Shown one piece after another: positions 34,677 to 43,449 of a stretch of 64,000 nt of DNA. Source of the DNA: DASZWJ01 sp963813895 (lineage in GTDB: Bacteria > Pseudomonadota > Gammaproteobacteria > JAURND01); assembly GCA_963813895.1 (NCBI GenBank), contig CAWFAS010000003.1, forward strand, positions 62,001 to 126,000. The letters are read 5' to 3'. Within the stretch, counting starts at the first letter, position 1. Each line of letters opens with the position of its first letter. Both the position numbers and the translations under genes were made by a program. The notes under the pieces were generated by a model, which saw nothing but the letters and a program-made list of their open reading frames with translations, ran no database searches and was not told where the DNA came from.

Positions 34677-36326
34677 ATGACAAAAACTCTACGCCTGGTT
34701 ATGGCGCAACTGAATTTTCTAGTCGGCGATATAGAAGGTAATGCACAAAAAATCATCGAGGCAACGGTAGCAGCTCGAGATATCCATAAAGCGCACCTGA
34801 TAATATTCCCTGAGCTGGCATTATGCGGTTATCCACCGGAAGATTTATTGTATCGGCGAGAATTGTACGAACGTATTAATCGGGTACTTCCTGCGATCAA
34901 AGCGCAAGCTAAAGGTATAGATATAATATTAGGTTATCCTGAAAAAACAATGACCGGCTGTTATAACCAAGCTGCCCTGATACAGAATGGACAAATAGTG
35001 TTTCATTATCACAAGCAGATGCTGCCCAATTATAGCGTTTTTGATGAGAAACGCTATTTTAAACCTGGCATTACACCTGGTGTCGTTGATATACATGGCC
35101 TGCCCGTCGCTATCACCATCTGTGAAGATTTTTGGTATCCTGAACCTATGGCTCAAGTTGCAGCAGCTGGCGCTCGTTTGGCTATTAGTATCAATGCTTC
35201 TCCATTTGCCAAAGACAAAGCTGCCGCGCGTAAAAACGCCATGGCCGCCCGAGCGCAAGAAGGGAAGATGCCGCTGGTATATGTAAACTGTGTAGGGGCT
35301 CAGGATGAATTAGTTTTCGACGGTGGATCAATGGTTTTGGATAACCAAGGTAATATTAGACAGCAAGCTGATTTCTTCGTGGAGGGGCTATATCCCATAG
35401 AAATTAACTTTGATAATGACCAAGTTACCGTGCCAGCAGGACATCTTCATGCTCCGCTCAGTGAAGAAGAACGCATCTATAAAGCATTGGTGTTGGGGGT
35501 AAGGGAGTATATTGAAAAAAATCATTTTCCTCGTGCCGTCTTAGGCCTATCCGGGGGTATTGACTCTGCCCTGACCCTAGCAATTGCGGTAGATGCTATT
35601 GGCAAAGATCAAGTAGAAGCCGTTATGATGCCATCGCGCTATACCTCAACTATAAGCCTGACGGATGCGGAGGAACAGGCAAAATTACTAGGTGTTAAAT
35701 ATCATATTTTGGAAATAGAAACCGTATTCAAAACCTTCTTACAGACTTTACAACAAAAATTTGCTGGCCTACCGGTGGATGCGACCGAAGAAAATCTACA
35801 GGCGCGCTGTCGCGGCACTATATTAATGGCCATTTCCAATAAAAAGAAAGCTATTGTGCTAGCGACGGGTAACAAAAGTGAGATGGCCGTGGGATATTCC
35901 ACGCTATATGGTGATATGGTTGGCGGTTTTTGCATGTTAAAAGATATTCCAAAAACCATGGTATACCGGTTAGTACACTATCGAAATACTCTTTCGCAAG
36001 TCATTCCTGATCGAGTGATTAGCCGTGCCCCTTCGGCTGAATTAGCCGAAGATCAAAAAGATCAGGATTTCCTCCCACCCTATCCTATTTTAGATGCGAT
36101 TCTAGAACGTTATATTGAATGCGATGAAAGCATCGAAGATATCATCCGCGCCGGATTCGAAGCAGATACCGTGCGCCGCATAGTAGGAATGGTAGACCGC
36201 AATGAATATAAACGCCGCCAGGCAGCACCTGGAGTGCGCATTACGGAACGTGCTTTTGGTAAAGATTGGAGATATCCAATTACCTCGGGCTTTGGAGGCC
36301 GGGGAGGGAGATTGCGTTTAGGATGA
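34677..36326 (+). CDS. nadE: Glutamine-dependent NAD+ synthetase
   Basis: 549 residues from ATG 34677 (MTKTLRLVMAQLNF matches the family start; 34668 is in frame too). The N-terminal nitrilase-type glutaminase (1-265) has the Glu in LIIFPELALCGYPPEDLL, the Lys in YHKQMLPNYSVFDE and the Cys in PVAITICEDFWYP. The C-terminal synthetase has the ATP-binding P-loop LGLSGGIDSALTLAI (near 287-301) and then ATGNKSEMAVGYSTLYGD. It makes NAD+ from the adenylated nicotinate form, taking ammonia from glutamine, so no separate ammonia source is needed. Confidence 0.95.
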   Translation: MTKTLRLVMAQLNFLVGDIEGNAQKIIEATVAARDIHKAHLIIFPELALCGYPPEDLLYRRELYERINRVLPAIKAQAKGIDIILGYPEKTMTGCYNQAALIQNGQIVFHYHKQMLPNYSVFDEKRYFKPGITPGVVDIHGLPVAITICEDFWYPEPMAQVAAAGARLAISINASPFAKDKAAARKNAMAARAQEGKMPLVYVNCVGAQDELVFDGGSMVLDNQGNIRQQADFFVEGLYPIEINFDNDQVTVPAGHLHAPLSEEERIYKALVLGVREYIEKNHFPRAVLGLSGGIDSALTLAIAVDAIGKDQVEAVMMPSRYTSTISLTDAEEQAKLLGVKYHILEIETVFKTFLQTLQQKFAGLPVDATEENLQARCRGTILMAISNKKKAIVLATGNKSEMAVGYSTLYGDMVGGFCMLKDIPKTMVYRLVHYRNTLSQVIPDRVISRAPSAELAEDQKDQDFLPPYPILDAILERYIECDESIEDIIRAGFEADTVRRIVGMVDRNEYKRRQAAPGVRITERAFGKDWRYPITSGFGGRGGRLRLG

Positions 36327-36387
36327 AAAGAAGGGTAGAAGCGCAGAATAAATACGATTTCCCTATTTAACATATTGAAAATTCGGG

Positions 36388-36393
36388 TATAAT
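36388..36393 (+). promoter_or_regulatory. Likely -10 box for rpsP
   Basis: A perfect TATAAT lies 49 bases upstream of the rpsP ATG, in a 115-bp gap after nadE. No good -35 is seen at the proper spacing (ATTTAA is the best there), so the promoter call is tentative. Confidence 0.4.
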
Positions 36394-36441
36394 GCGCCAC
36401 TGTTATTTTTTACACCTAATATAATGAGGATATAATAATTT

Positions 36442-36807
36442 ATGGTAGTGATTCGATTATCTCGCACTGGTGCGAAAAAACGCCCTTTTTATCATGTAGT
36501 TGCAATTGATAGCCGTCATGCCCGTGACAGTGGTAATTTCATTGAGCGACTAGGATATTTCAACCCTATCGCTAAAGGTGCTGAAGTTAAACTTTTCCTA
36601 GACCATGATCGGGTTACCCATTGGATAGAAAAAGGCGCACAGCCCTCGGGAAGAGTGTCAACCCTGATTAGAGTTTCCAAATTACCAGATGGCGGCGCTG
36701 CCCTAAACGAAGCTAAAAAGAGTAAACTCAAAGCTAAAAAAGCTGCTGCTAAACACCAGGCTGCTGCCACTGAAACTAAAGAAGATGCTGCAACCGGAAC
36801 AGCTTAG
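36442..36807 (+). CDS. rpsP: 30S ribosomal protein S16
   Basis: 121 residues. The conserved S16 body (1-82) is clear: VVIRLSRTGAKKRPFYHVVA, DSRHARDSGNFIERLGYFNP and DRVTHWIEKGAQPSGRVSTL. A tail of about 40 residues, rich in Lys, Ala and Glu (for example KKSKLKAKKAAAKHQAAA), goes beyond the 82-residue E. coli protein; similar tails occur in other lineages. AATGAGGAT lies upstream of the ATG. First gene of rpsP-rimM-trmD-rplS, but separated from rimM by a 223-bp gap with a large perfect inverted repeat. Confidence 0.96.
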   Translation: MVVIRLSRTGAKKRPFYHVVAIDSRHARDSGNFIERLGYFNPIAKGAEVKLFLDHDRVTHWIEKGAQPSGRVSTLIRVSKLPDGGAALNEAKKSKLKAKKAAAKHQAAATETKEDAATGTA

Positions 36808-36840
36808 ACGATAAAGTTAGCTTTCTCCCTTCTCCTGCTT

Positions 36841-36944
36841 AGTTGTCATCCTGAGCCTACCGAGCCGCGACCGTTAGGGAGCGTTTATTGGACAACATAA
36901 ACGCTCCCTAACGGTCGCGGCTCGGTAGGCTCAGGATGACAACT
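36841..36944. repeat. Perfect 47-bp inverted repeat inside the rpsP operon
   Basis: Positions 36841-36887 and 36898-36944 are perfect reverse complements with a 10-base loop (TTGGACAACA). The arms start with AGTTGTCATCCTGAGCC and contain CGGTCGCGGCTCGG. In E. coli rpsP and rimM are only a few bases apart, so this is an insertion into a conserved operon. On RNA it would form a very stable hairpin with no U-run after it. Confidence 0.9.
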
Positions 36945-37030
36945 GCGAAATAGTCAGGTTAAAGTTATTAATCCAGTCCCTCCCCTATGGTTATCGATGA
37001 GGGGTTCAGTCCAATCAGCTGAAGCCAATT

Positions 37031-37537
37031 ATGAAGAAAAATACTAAAATGGTGGTGGTGGGACGGATAGGTCGGATTTTTGGAATTAAGGGATGGATGA
37101 AGCTGCATTCATTTACCGAACCCATGGAAAATATCCTGAATTATAAGCAATGGTATATTTTCATGGGAAATAGCTGGGAACCGATTACTCCCGAAGATAT
37201 TAAAATTCATGGCAAAGGTCTACTGATAAAGTTCCTTGACCTTAATACACCTGAGCAGGCGCAGATTTATACTAACGCTGATATAGGAATTACCAGTGAC
37301 CAGCTTCCCAAATTGACAACCAATGATTATTATTGGTCTGATTTAGAAGGCCTTAAAGTTATCAATACCGCCGGGGAAGAATTGGGCACTGTAGCTTACC
37401 TATTTGCTACAGGTGCTAATGATATAATGGTGGTCAAAGGTTCCAAAGAACGTTTACTCCCCTATATCAAACAGGTTGTTCTGAAGGTCGATTTGCAGCA
37501 AGGTACTATCTTGGTGGATTGGGGTTTGGATTTTTAA
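37031..37537 (+). CDS. rimM: Ribosome maturation factor RimM
   Basis: 168 residues. It binds S19 and helps mature the 30S head. The N-terminal RimM domain starts VVVGRIGRIFGIKGWMKLHSFT; the C-terminal PRC-barrel has YYWSDLEGLKVINTAGEELG, then GANDIMVVKG and ERLLPYIKQVVLKVDL. The linker is normal. Second in the operon; it ends 63 bases before trmD. Confidence 0.94.
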   Translation: MKKNTKMVVVGRIGRIFGIKGWMKLHSFTEPMENILNYKQWYIFMGNSWEPITPEDIKIHGKGLLIKFLDLNTPEQAQIYTNADIGITSDQLPKLTTNDYYWSDLEGLKVINTAGEELGTVAYLFATGANDIMVVKGSKERLLPYIKQVVLKVDLQQGTILVDWGLDF

Positions 37538-37600
37538 AAATTTTGTATAATTATTCAGCCTAGACTAGCTTTTCCCTTCATCAAGCTTGAGGTATGGTCC

Positions 37601-38335
37601 ATGTGGATAGGTATTATCAGCTTGCTCCGAGAAATGTTTGCGGCGCTTGATTATGGTATTACTGGCCGAGCTATTGAGAGTGGACTGGTCACACTCAATT
37701 ATTGGAATCCACGTGACTTTACCTTAGATAAACACCGCAGCGTAGATGATCGCCCCTATGGCGGTGGCCCGGGTATGGTGATGAAAGTGCAGCCACTGCG
37801 TGATGCAATAGCAGCGGCCAAAGCTGTGCAACCACAGGCTCCGGTCATTTATCTCAGTCCACAAGGCCAATTATTGACTCAGGCGGCTGCGAGTAAATTG
37901 GCTAACTATTCCGCCCTGATTATGGTTAGCGGACGCTATGAAGGGATTGATGAACGATTGATAACTAGCACCATTGATGAAGAGTGGTCAATTGGTGATT
38001 ATGTGTTAAGTGGAGGCGAACTTGCCAGTATGGTGTTAGTGGACGCGATAATTCGTTGCCTGCCAGGTGCTTTAGGCCACCCAGCATCAGCTCAACAGGA
38101 TTCTTTTTACAGCCAGCGTCTTGATTATCCACAATATACTCGTCCTGAAGAAATCGATGGCCAGATGATTCCATCAGTTCTAAATAGCGGCGATCATGCT
38201 GCGATTGCAGGTTGGCGGCTTAAACAATCTGTAGGCAGAACCTGGCAGCGCAGGTCAGATTTATTCAGCAAACTGCCTTTGTCCGAAATTGAGCAAACCC
38301 TGCTGCAGGAATTTATTGCAGAACAGAAACTATGA
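37601..38335 (+). CDS. trmD: tRNA (guanine-N1-)-methyltransferase
   Basis: 244 residues. A SPOUT-fold enzyme that methylates G37 and prevents frameshifts. All main motifs are present: the N-terminal MWIGIISLLREMF (usually FPEMF), DDRPYGGGPGMVMKVQPL, VIYLSPQGQLLTQ, SGRYEGIDERLI and the knot IGDYVLSGGELASMVLVDAI, then GHPASAQQDSF. GAGG lies eight bases before the ATG. It ends nine bases before rplS. Confidence 0.96.
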   Translation: MWIGIISLLREMFAALDYGITGRAIESGLVTLNYWNPRDFTLDKHRSVDDRPYGGGPGMVMKVQPLRDAIAAAKAVQPQAPVIYLSPQGQLLTQAAASKLANYSALIMVSGRYEGIDERLITSTIDEEWSIGDYVLSGGELASMVLVDAIIRCLPGALGHPASAQQDSFYSQRLDYPQYTRPEEIDGQMIPSVLNSGDHAAIAGWRLKQSVGRTWQRRSDLFSKLPLSEIEQTLLQEFIAEQKL

Positions 38336-38344
38336 GGAAACAAT

Positions 38345-38692
38345 ATGCATAACGTAATTCAACAATGGGAAGAAGAACAAACCCAAGGTAAAGAAATTGC
38401 TAATTTCACCCCTGGAGACACCGTAATTGTTCAAGTGAAAGTGAAAGAAGGTGAGCGTGAACGCTTGCAGGCTTTTGAAGGCGTAGTGATTGCTATTCGC
38501 AGCCGTGGCCTGAATTCTGCTTTCACCGTGCGCAAAATATCTCATGGCGAAGGTGTGGAACGTGTTTTCCAAACATTCAGCCCTTTAATTAGCAGCATTA
38601 AGGTCAAGCGCCGTGGTTCAGTCCGCCGTGCCAAACTATATTATTTGCGTGCGTTGGAAGGTAAAAAAGCTCGAATTAAAGAAGATATATAA
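38345..38692 (+). CDS. rplS: 50S ribosomal protein L19
   Basis: 115 residues, the usual length. L19 lies at the 30S-50S interface. The core FTPGDTVIVQVKVKEGERE, RLQAFEGVVIAIRSRGLNSA and FTVRKISHGEGVERVFQ matches the family. TGAGGAAAC provides the ribosome binding site. Last gene of the operon. An inverted repeat begins about 40 bases downstream. Confidence 0.97.
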   Translation: MHNVIQQWEEEQTQGKEIANFTPGDTVIVQVKVKEGERERLQAFEGVVIAIRSRGLNSAFTVRKISHGEGVERVFQTFSPLISSIKVKRRGSVRRAKLYYLRALEGKKARIKEDI

Positions 38693-38732
38693 TAAATAGG
38701 GAACCTTGGATGATTGGTTATATTATTGTAGC

Positions 38733-38899
38733 GTAACTATTCAGCACAAATCGGCTTTCTCCCTTCTCCCGCTTGCGGGAGAAGGGTCGGGGATGAGGGT
38801 GCATCGGTTTGCATTTGTGCTTAATGAAACACCCCTCACCCCCAGCCCCTCTCCCGCAAGCGGGAGAGGGGAGAAAGCCAGTTTGTGCTGAATAGTTAC
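38733..38899. repeat. Long inverted repeat after rplS
   Basis: The outer arms GTAACTATTCAGCACAAA (38733-38750) and TTTGTGCTGAATAGTTAC (38882-38899) are perfect. Inside are GGCTTTCTCCC/GGGAGAAAGCC and a pair of CTCCCGC/GCGGGAG hairpins. The same outer-arm word occurs alone near 510-523. The rest of the 38693-39144 gap shows nothing I can name. Confidence 0.8.
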
Positions 38900-39144
38900 A
38901 TTGTAGCTTCATCCCAGGTTATTACTGGCGCGCACCCAGCATCTAAATATTCGCACTAACGCAGCTTCTTCCTTACGGTAATTCTATCCCCTTTTTTATT
39001 ATCTCATCGCCTACCCTACAGAAAGAAATCTGCTCATTAAGCTCCAAAACAAGAAGTCCTGATCTGAGAAAGAAGAATCAGTCGAAAAACATTTTCCCCG
39101 CCTTATTCTTGCGGTATGCTGTGTGCATTTTTTAGGAATAGTGC

Positions 39145-40935
39145 ATGAAAGATTATCAAGTGCTCACCAAACCATCTCGGGCCTCGTGGCTGATCGATTT
39201 GATAATTCTGGCCCTATTGTTAATAGTCCTTTTCGCCAGTTTTCTTGGCAGCCGTCCTCTGATGTCACCCGATGAAGCGCGTTATGTAGAAATACCACGG
39301 GAAATGGTTGAAAGCGGCAATTATCTGACTCCACGCCTTAACTACCTCAAGTACTTCGAAAAACCACCTTTATTTTATTGGCTAGAAGCAGCGCCTATCA
39401 AATTGTTTGGTATGAACGAATGGTCGCTGCGTCTACCCCCCTTTTTTCTTGCCTTATTAGGTTGTTTATATGTTTATATTACTTCGCGCAAAGTATTTAA
39501 TAGGCTTACGGGTATCTTAGCATCCTTGGTTTTGGCCACGAGCACTCTTTATTTTATAATGGGCCATTTTATAACCCCTGATATTGCGCTGACTGTATTT
39601 CTAATGTGTGGTTTACTCTCGTTTATGGTCGCAGTCCATGAGCCACGTGGTTGGCGGCGCAATTTCTATCTGTGGGCTTTGTATGCCTTTTCCGCGTTAG
39701 CAGTGTTAACCAAAGGATTAATTGGGGTTATATTCCCAGGGATGATTATTTTTATTTGGTTATGTATTACCAATGAATGGCGACAATTATTAAGTTACCG
39801 GCTTCCTTCAGGTATTTTACTCTTTTTGCTCATTGCCGGGCCTTGGCATTGGTTGGTGCAGCAACATAACCCGGAGTTTTTCCAGTTTTACTTTGTAGAA
39901 CAACAGTTTTTACGTTATTTTACTGATTATGCAAATCGGCAACAACCTATATGGTTTTTCCTAACGATAGTCGTTGCTGGCTTTTTTCCTTGGGTATGCT
40001 TTTTACTGGCAATGCTGTTTTCACCTAAACAATCGTCACAAACTACCAGCTTTTCCTCAATTTCATATCGGCTAGAAGAAATTACTTACCAACAATCCTC
40101 CTATCGTACTATCAGAAAAAAAGGTTTAAAAAAAGTTTTAGAATCCGTTGAGCAGGCCTGGCGCACGCGAAAGGAGCATAAAGCGGTCATTTTTCTGCTG
40201 GTATGGGTATTTTTTATATTAGTGTTTTTTACCTTTTCAAAATCGTTGTTAGTTTCCTATGCTTTGCCAGTCATACCGGCCCTCGCGATTTTGGTCGCCC
40301 GCCGCCTGGCCTTATTATGGGGCGCAGAAAATATTACCGAGATGCGGGTAGGCTTTGCCATATTTCTAGTTTTGACAGCAGCCATGGCATTCGTCGGTCT
40401 CATAGCCTTTATGCCCCCTGAGCCTGAGTATTGGCGCATATCCATGGGGTTACTAATGGGCAGCGGCATTTTAACTACCTTACTTTTTTTATTCCGCGGA
40501 ATGAAGGGCGGAATTATTGGATTATTGCTAGGTATTAGCGCCTGTCTAATTTCTTTCAACCTAACCTACCCTACTACGGATATACGTTCTATCAAACCCC
40601 TGGCGCTGCTAATAACACCCCTATTAAAGCCCGATACCCTCGTTGCCAGCTATCGACAGTATTATCAGGAGCTTCCCGTGTATCTTCAGCGACGGGTAAT
40701 GGTGGTTGATTTCAAAGGTGAATTGGATTTTGGTGCCCAACATGAGGATGTTAGCGCATGGATGCCAGATTCAGAAGCCTTTTGGCGCCTTTGGATTCGC
40801 AAGCCCCGGATGTTTGTGATTATGGGGTTAAATGATTATAATGACTTAAAAGAATTAAACTCCAAAATACGTCCCGCCCTCTATCCGTTGGGTCAAACCG
40901 GCACAACTATTTTATTAACGAACCATCCTATATGA
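39145..40935 (+). CDS. arnT: ArnT-like lipid A glycosyltransferase
   Basis: 596 residues with about a dozen membrane segments. It belongs to the PMT/GT83 family of ArnT, which moves 4-amino-4-deoxy-L-arabinose from undecaprenyl phosphate to lipid A on the periplasmic side. The first loop is the ArnT signature: SPDEARYVEIPREMVES and YLKYFEKPPLFYWLEA (about 46-80), with the catalytic Asp-Glu pair. A charged cytoplasmic insertion (about 295-345) follows TM8. It leads the cassette arnT-EmrE-like-arnC-arnA-like; the next start overlaps its stop by four bases. The actual donor sugar is uncertain, because ArnB and ArnD are absent here. Confidence 0.85.
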   Translation: MKDYQVLTKPSRASWLIDLIILALLLIVLFASFLGSRPLMSPDEARYVEIPREMVESGNYLTPRLNYLKYFEKPPLFYWLEAAPIKLFGMNEWSLRLPPFFLALLGCLYVYITSRKVFNRLTGILASLVLATSTLYFIMGHFITPDIALTVFLMCGLLSFMVAVHEPRGWRRNFYLWALYAFSALAVLTKGLIGVIFPGMIIFIWLCITNEWRQLLSYRLPSGILLFLLIAGPWHWLVQQHNPEFFQFYFVEQQFLRYFTDYANRQQPIWFFLTIVVAGFFPWVCFLLAMLFSPKQSSQTTSFSSISYRLEEITYQQSSYRTIRKKGLKKVLESVEQAWRTRKEHKAVIFLLVWVFFILVFFTFSKSLLVSYALPVIPALAILVARRLALLWGAENITEMRVGFAIFLVLTAAMAFVGLIAFMPPEPEYWRISMGLLMGSGILTTLLFLFRGMKGGIIGLLLGISACLISFNLTYPTTDIRSIKPLALLITPLLKPDTLVASYRQYYQELPVYLQRRVMVVDFKGELDFGAQHEDVSAWMPDSEAFWRLWIRKPRMFVIMGLNDYNDLKELNSKIRPALYPLGQTGTTILLTNHPI

Positions 40936-41303
40936 AACTAATAGTATTACCTTGGCTATTATGCGGTGTATTATTAAATGCCGCAGCCCAACTCTCATTA
41001 AAAGCGGGCTCACAGCGCATCAGCGATCTCACCTTCAGCCTGGAAAATGCTTTTACTATGGGTTGGCAATTAGCGACTAATCCTTACATTATCTTAGGGT
41101 TGACCGCTTATGTTATCAGCGTGGTGATCTGGATAGGTGTGCTATCAAGAGTTGAAGTGAGTGTCGCCTATCCCATGGTCAGCCTTGGCTATATTATTAA
41201 TGCGGTGGCTGCCTATTATCTATTTGATGAAGCTATGACAGCGAGCAAAATCAGTGGAATTTTTTTGATTTTAATTGGAGTCTATTTGGTGGCACGGAGT
41301 TGA
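40932..41303 (+). CDS. EmrE/ArnE-like small membrane transporter
   Basis: 123 residues with four membrane segments (LIVLPWLLCGVLLNAAAQLS, then IILGLTAYVISVVIWIGVL, then YPMVSLGYIINAVAAYYLF and ISGIFLILIGVYLVAR). A drug/metabolite-transporter superfamily protein. In the arn system ArnE and ArnF together flip the lipid-linked aminosugar. Here a single gene lies between the ArnT- and ArnC-like genes, so it may work as a homodimer. It overlaps arnT by four bases. Confidence 0.82.
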   Translation: MKLIVLPWLLCGVLLNAAAQLSLKAGSQRISDLTFSLENAFTMGWQLATNPYIILGLTAYVISVVIWIGVLSRVEVSVAYPMVSLGYIINAVAAYYLFDEAMTASKISGIFLILIGVYLVARS

Positions 41304-41362
41304 AGGCCCCATCAACATTTACAATTCAGAGTTGCTTTAATAAAAATTATGAGTCTATCGCC

Positions 41363-42319
41363 ATGAATAAACCTTATATTAGTATAGTTATTCCCATATA
41401 TAACGAACAGGAATCATTGGAAAATTTGTATCAACGCCTAATACCGGTAATGGACAATCTGGGTAAAACCTATGAAGTTATTCTCGTAAACGATGGTAGT
41501 AAAGATAATTCGGAGACCCTTCTTAATCAATTTTTTGAACGACGTCCCGAACAAATCCGCATCATTCATTTTAATAGCAATTACGGACAACACTTGGCTA
41601 TTATGGCTGGCTTGGAAAAGGTACGCGGTGAAATTGTAGTTACTATGGATGCCGACCTGCAAAATCCTCCCGAAGACATACCCAAATTAATTGCTAAAAT
41701 CGAAGAAGGTTATGATGTGGTGGGCGGCTGTCGGGAAAATCGGCAAGATCTTGTTTGGCGAAAATGGTTTTCTAAACTACATAATAAATTGCGACAAATA
41801 ATGATTCCACGCCTGACTATGCAGGATGAGGGCTGTATGCTGCGCGCCTATCGCCGTTATATCGTTGACTTGATGGTGCAAAGTGATGAGTCTAATACTT
41901 TTATCAATGCCTTAGCGCTTAATTTTGCTAATAACCCTACTGAAATTCCAGTTGCCCATGAGGCGCGTGCGGCCGGTACGTCCAAATATAATTTCTATAA
42001 ATTAATCCGCTACAACTTTGACCTGATCACTAATTTTTCTTTAGTACCCTTGCAAATATTCACCTTGCTGGGAATCTGCATTTCAGGTTTGAGCGGGCTG
42101 TTAGTCATTTATCTTTTAATACGTCGTCTCGTGGATGGCCCTGAAGTCCAAGGTGTATTTACCTTGTTTGCCATTGTATTTTTTCTTATTGGTATTTGCC
42201 TATTAGGCTTAGGCATTCTCGGTGAATATATAGGCAGAATTTATCAAGAGGTTCGTAAACGTCCACGATTTGTCATTCGTAAGATAGTACAAACTCAGGC
42301 TGAAACTCATGAGTCTTAA
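41363..42319 (+). CDS. arnC: ArnC-like undecaprenyl-phosphate glycosyltransferase
   Basis: 318 residues from ATG 41363; the frame is open to a TTG at 41300 that touches the previous stop, but the family starts at MNKPYISIVIPIYNEQES. A GT2 enzyme that loads a sugar from UDP-sugar onto undecaprenyl phosphate. Motifs: VILVNDGSKDNSE, the DXD-type TMDADLQNPPED (near 95-106) and QDEGCMLRAYRR. Two C-terminal membrane segments (LLGICISGLSGLLVIYLL and LFAIVFFLIGICLLGLGIL) fit ArnC/DPM1-like enzymes. It overlaps the next gene by 11 bases. Confidence 0.87.
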   Translation: MNKPYISIVIPIYNEQESLENLYQRLIPVMDNLGKTYEVILVNDGSKDNSETLLNQFFERRPEQIRIIHFNSNYGQHLAIMAGLEKVRGEIVVTMDADLQNPPEDIPKLIAKIEEGYDVVGGCRENRQDLVWRKWFSKLHNKLRQIMIPRLTMQDEGCMLRAYRRYIVDLMVQSDESNTFINALALNFANNPTEIPVAHEARAAGTSKYNFYKLIRYNFDLITNFSLVPLQIFTLLGICISGLSGLLVIYLLIRRLVDGPEVQGVFTLFAIVFFLIGICLLGLGILGEYIGRIYQEVRKRPRFVIRKIVQTQAETHES

Positions 42320-43349
42320 AATATTAATTTTGGGTGTAAACGGTTTTATTGGTAATGGTCTGACACGCGCAGTTTTAAAACATACGGACTGGGAAGTCTA
42401 CGGTATGGATACCTCTTCGGATAAATTAAACAGCAGCTTAGGAAATAGACGTTTTCACTTTATTGAAGGTGATATTTTAATAAACAAGGAATGGATTGAA
42501 TATCATATTAAAAAATGCAATGTGGCATTACCTTTAGTAGCTATTGCCACGCCAGCTGTGTATGTAAAGGATCCACTGCGTGTTTTTGAGCTGGATTTTG
42601 AAGCGAACCTGCACATTATACGTCAATGTGTAAAATATAATACCAGGGTTTTATTTCCTTCCACCTCCGAGGTTTATGGGATGTGTGATGAGGATGAGTT
42701 TGATGAAGAAACCTCAAAACTGGTTTTAGGACCCATCCAGAAGGAACGCTGGATTTATTCCTGTAGTAAGCAATTGCTCGATCGGATTATTTTTGCCTAT
42801 GGGAAGCATCACGATCTATCATTTACCATTTTTCGCCCATTTAACTGGATTGGTCCTAAACAAGACAATGTTTACGAACCTAAAGAAGGTAGTTCACGCG
42901 TAATTACGCAATTTATCAGTAATATTATGCATGGTAAGGATATTCAACTGGTAGATGGCGGATCACAACGTCGCAGTTTTACTTTTTTGGACGATGGTAT
43001 CGAATGCCTATTGAAAATTATTGAAAATCGCGATGGTTGCGCTGAAAACCGTATTTTTAATATTGGCAATCCCGCCAATGATATTTCCATTAAAGAATTG
43101 GCTGAGACTTTATTGACAATTGCCAAAACTTTTCCCCGTTATGCAAACCAAGCAGCTAAAACCCATATTAGAGAAGTTCAGGCCAATGAATATTATGGTA
43201 GTGGCTATCAAGACATTTTAGCGCGGGTGCCTTCGATTAAAAATGCAGAACGTTATTTAGGCTGGCGGCCTAAAACGGATTTATATACGGCATTGCATAA
43301 AACGCTTGATTACTATTTTTCTGGGGAGAAAGAACGCGACTTGTCATAA
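42309..43349 (+). CDS. arnA: ArnA-like UDP-glucuronate decarboxylase (dehydrogenase domain)
   Basis: 346 residues, equal to the C-terminal half of E. coli ArnA without the formyltransferase half. An extended SDR with LILGVNGFIGNGL for NAD. The ArnA-specific motifs are present: FPSTSEVYGMCDEDEFDE with the catalytic Ser/Glu, ERWIYSCSKQLLDR with Tyr/Lys, FRPFNWIGPKQDN, and ARVPSIKNAERYLGW with an Arg placed as in ArnA. It would oxidise and decarboxylate UDP-glucuronate to UDP-4-keto-pentose. Its last 459 bp are repeated at 49327-49785. Confidence 0.85.
   Translation: MSLKILILGVNGFIGNGLTRAVLKHTDWEVYGMDTSSDKLNSSLGNRRFHFIEGDILINKEWIEYHIKKCNVALPLVAIATPAVYVKDPLRVFELDFEANLHIIRQCVKYNTRVLFPSTSEVYGMCDEDEFDEETSKLVLGPIQKERWIYSCSKQLLDRIIFAYGKHHDLSFTIFRPFNWIGPKQDNVYEPKEGSSRVITQFISNIMHGKDIQLVDGGSQRRSFTFLDDGIECLLKIIENRDGCAENRIFNIGNPANDISIKELAETLLTIAKTFPRYANQAAKTHIREVQANEYYGSGYQDILARVPSIKNAERYLGWRPKTDLYTALHKTLDYYFSGEKERDLS
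42891..43349 (+). repeat. Direct repeat 1 (3' end of the arnA-like gene)
   Basis: This segment, from AGTTCACGCGTAATTACGC to the stop, recurs at 49327-49785 at the same length, with roughly two dozen scattered base changes. The two copies bracket the 43350-49326 rearranged stretch. Confidence 0.9.
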
Positions 43350-43449
43350 CCACCCCTTACGAGGTCGGCCCCGATCCTGGTAAAAAGGTATCAAATATCT
43401 AAACGAGCTAAAGTCTATAATATCTGGCGGTATCCCGATGGCTTTTGTC

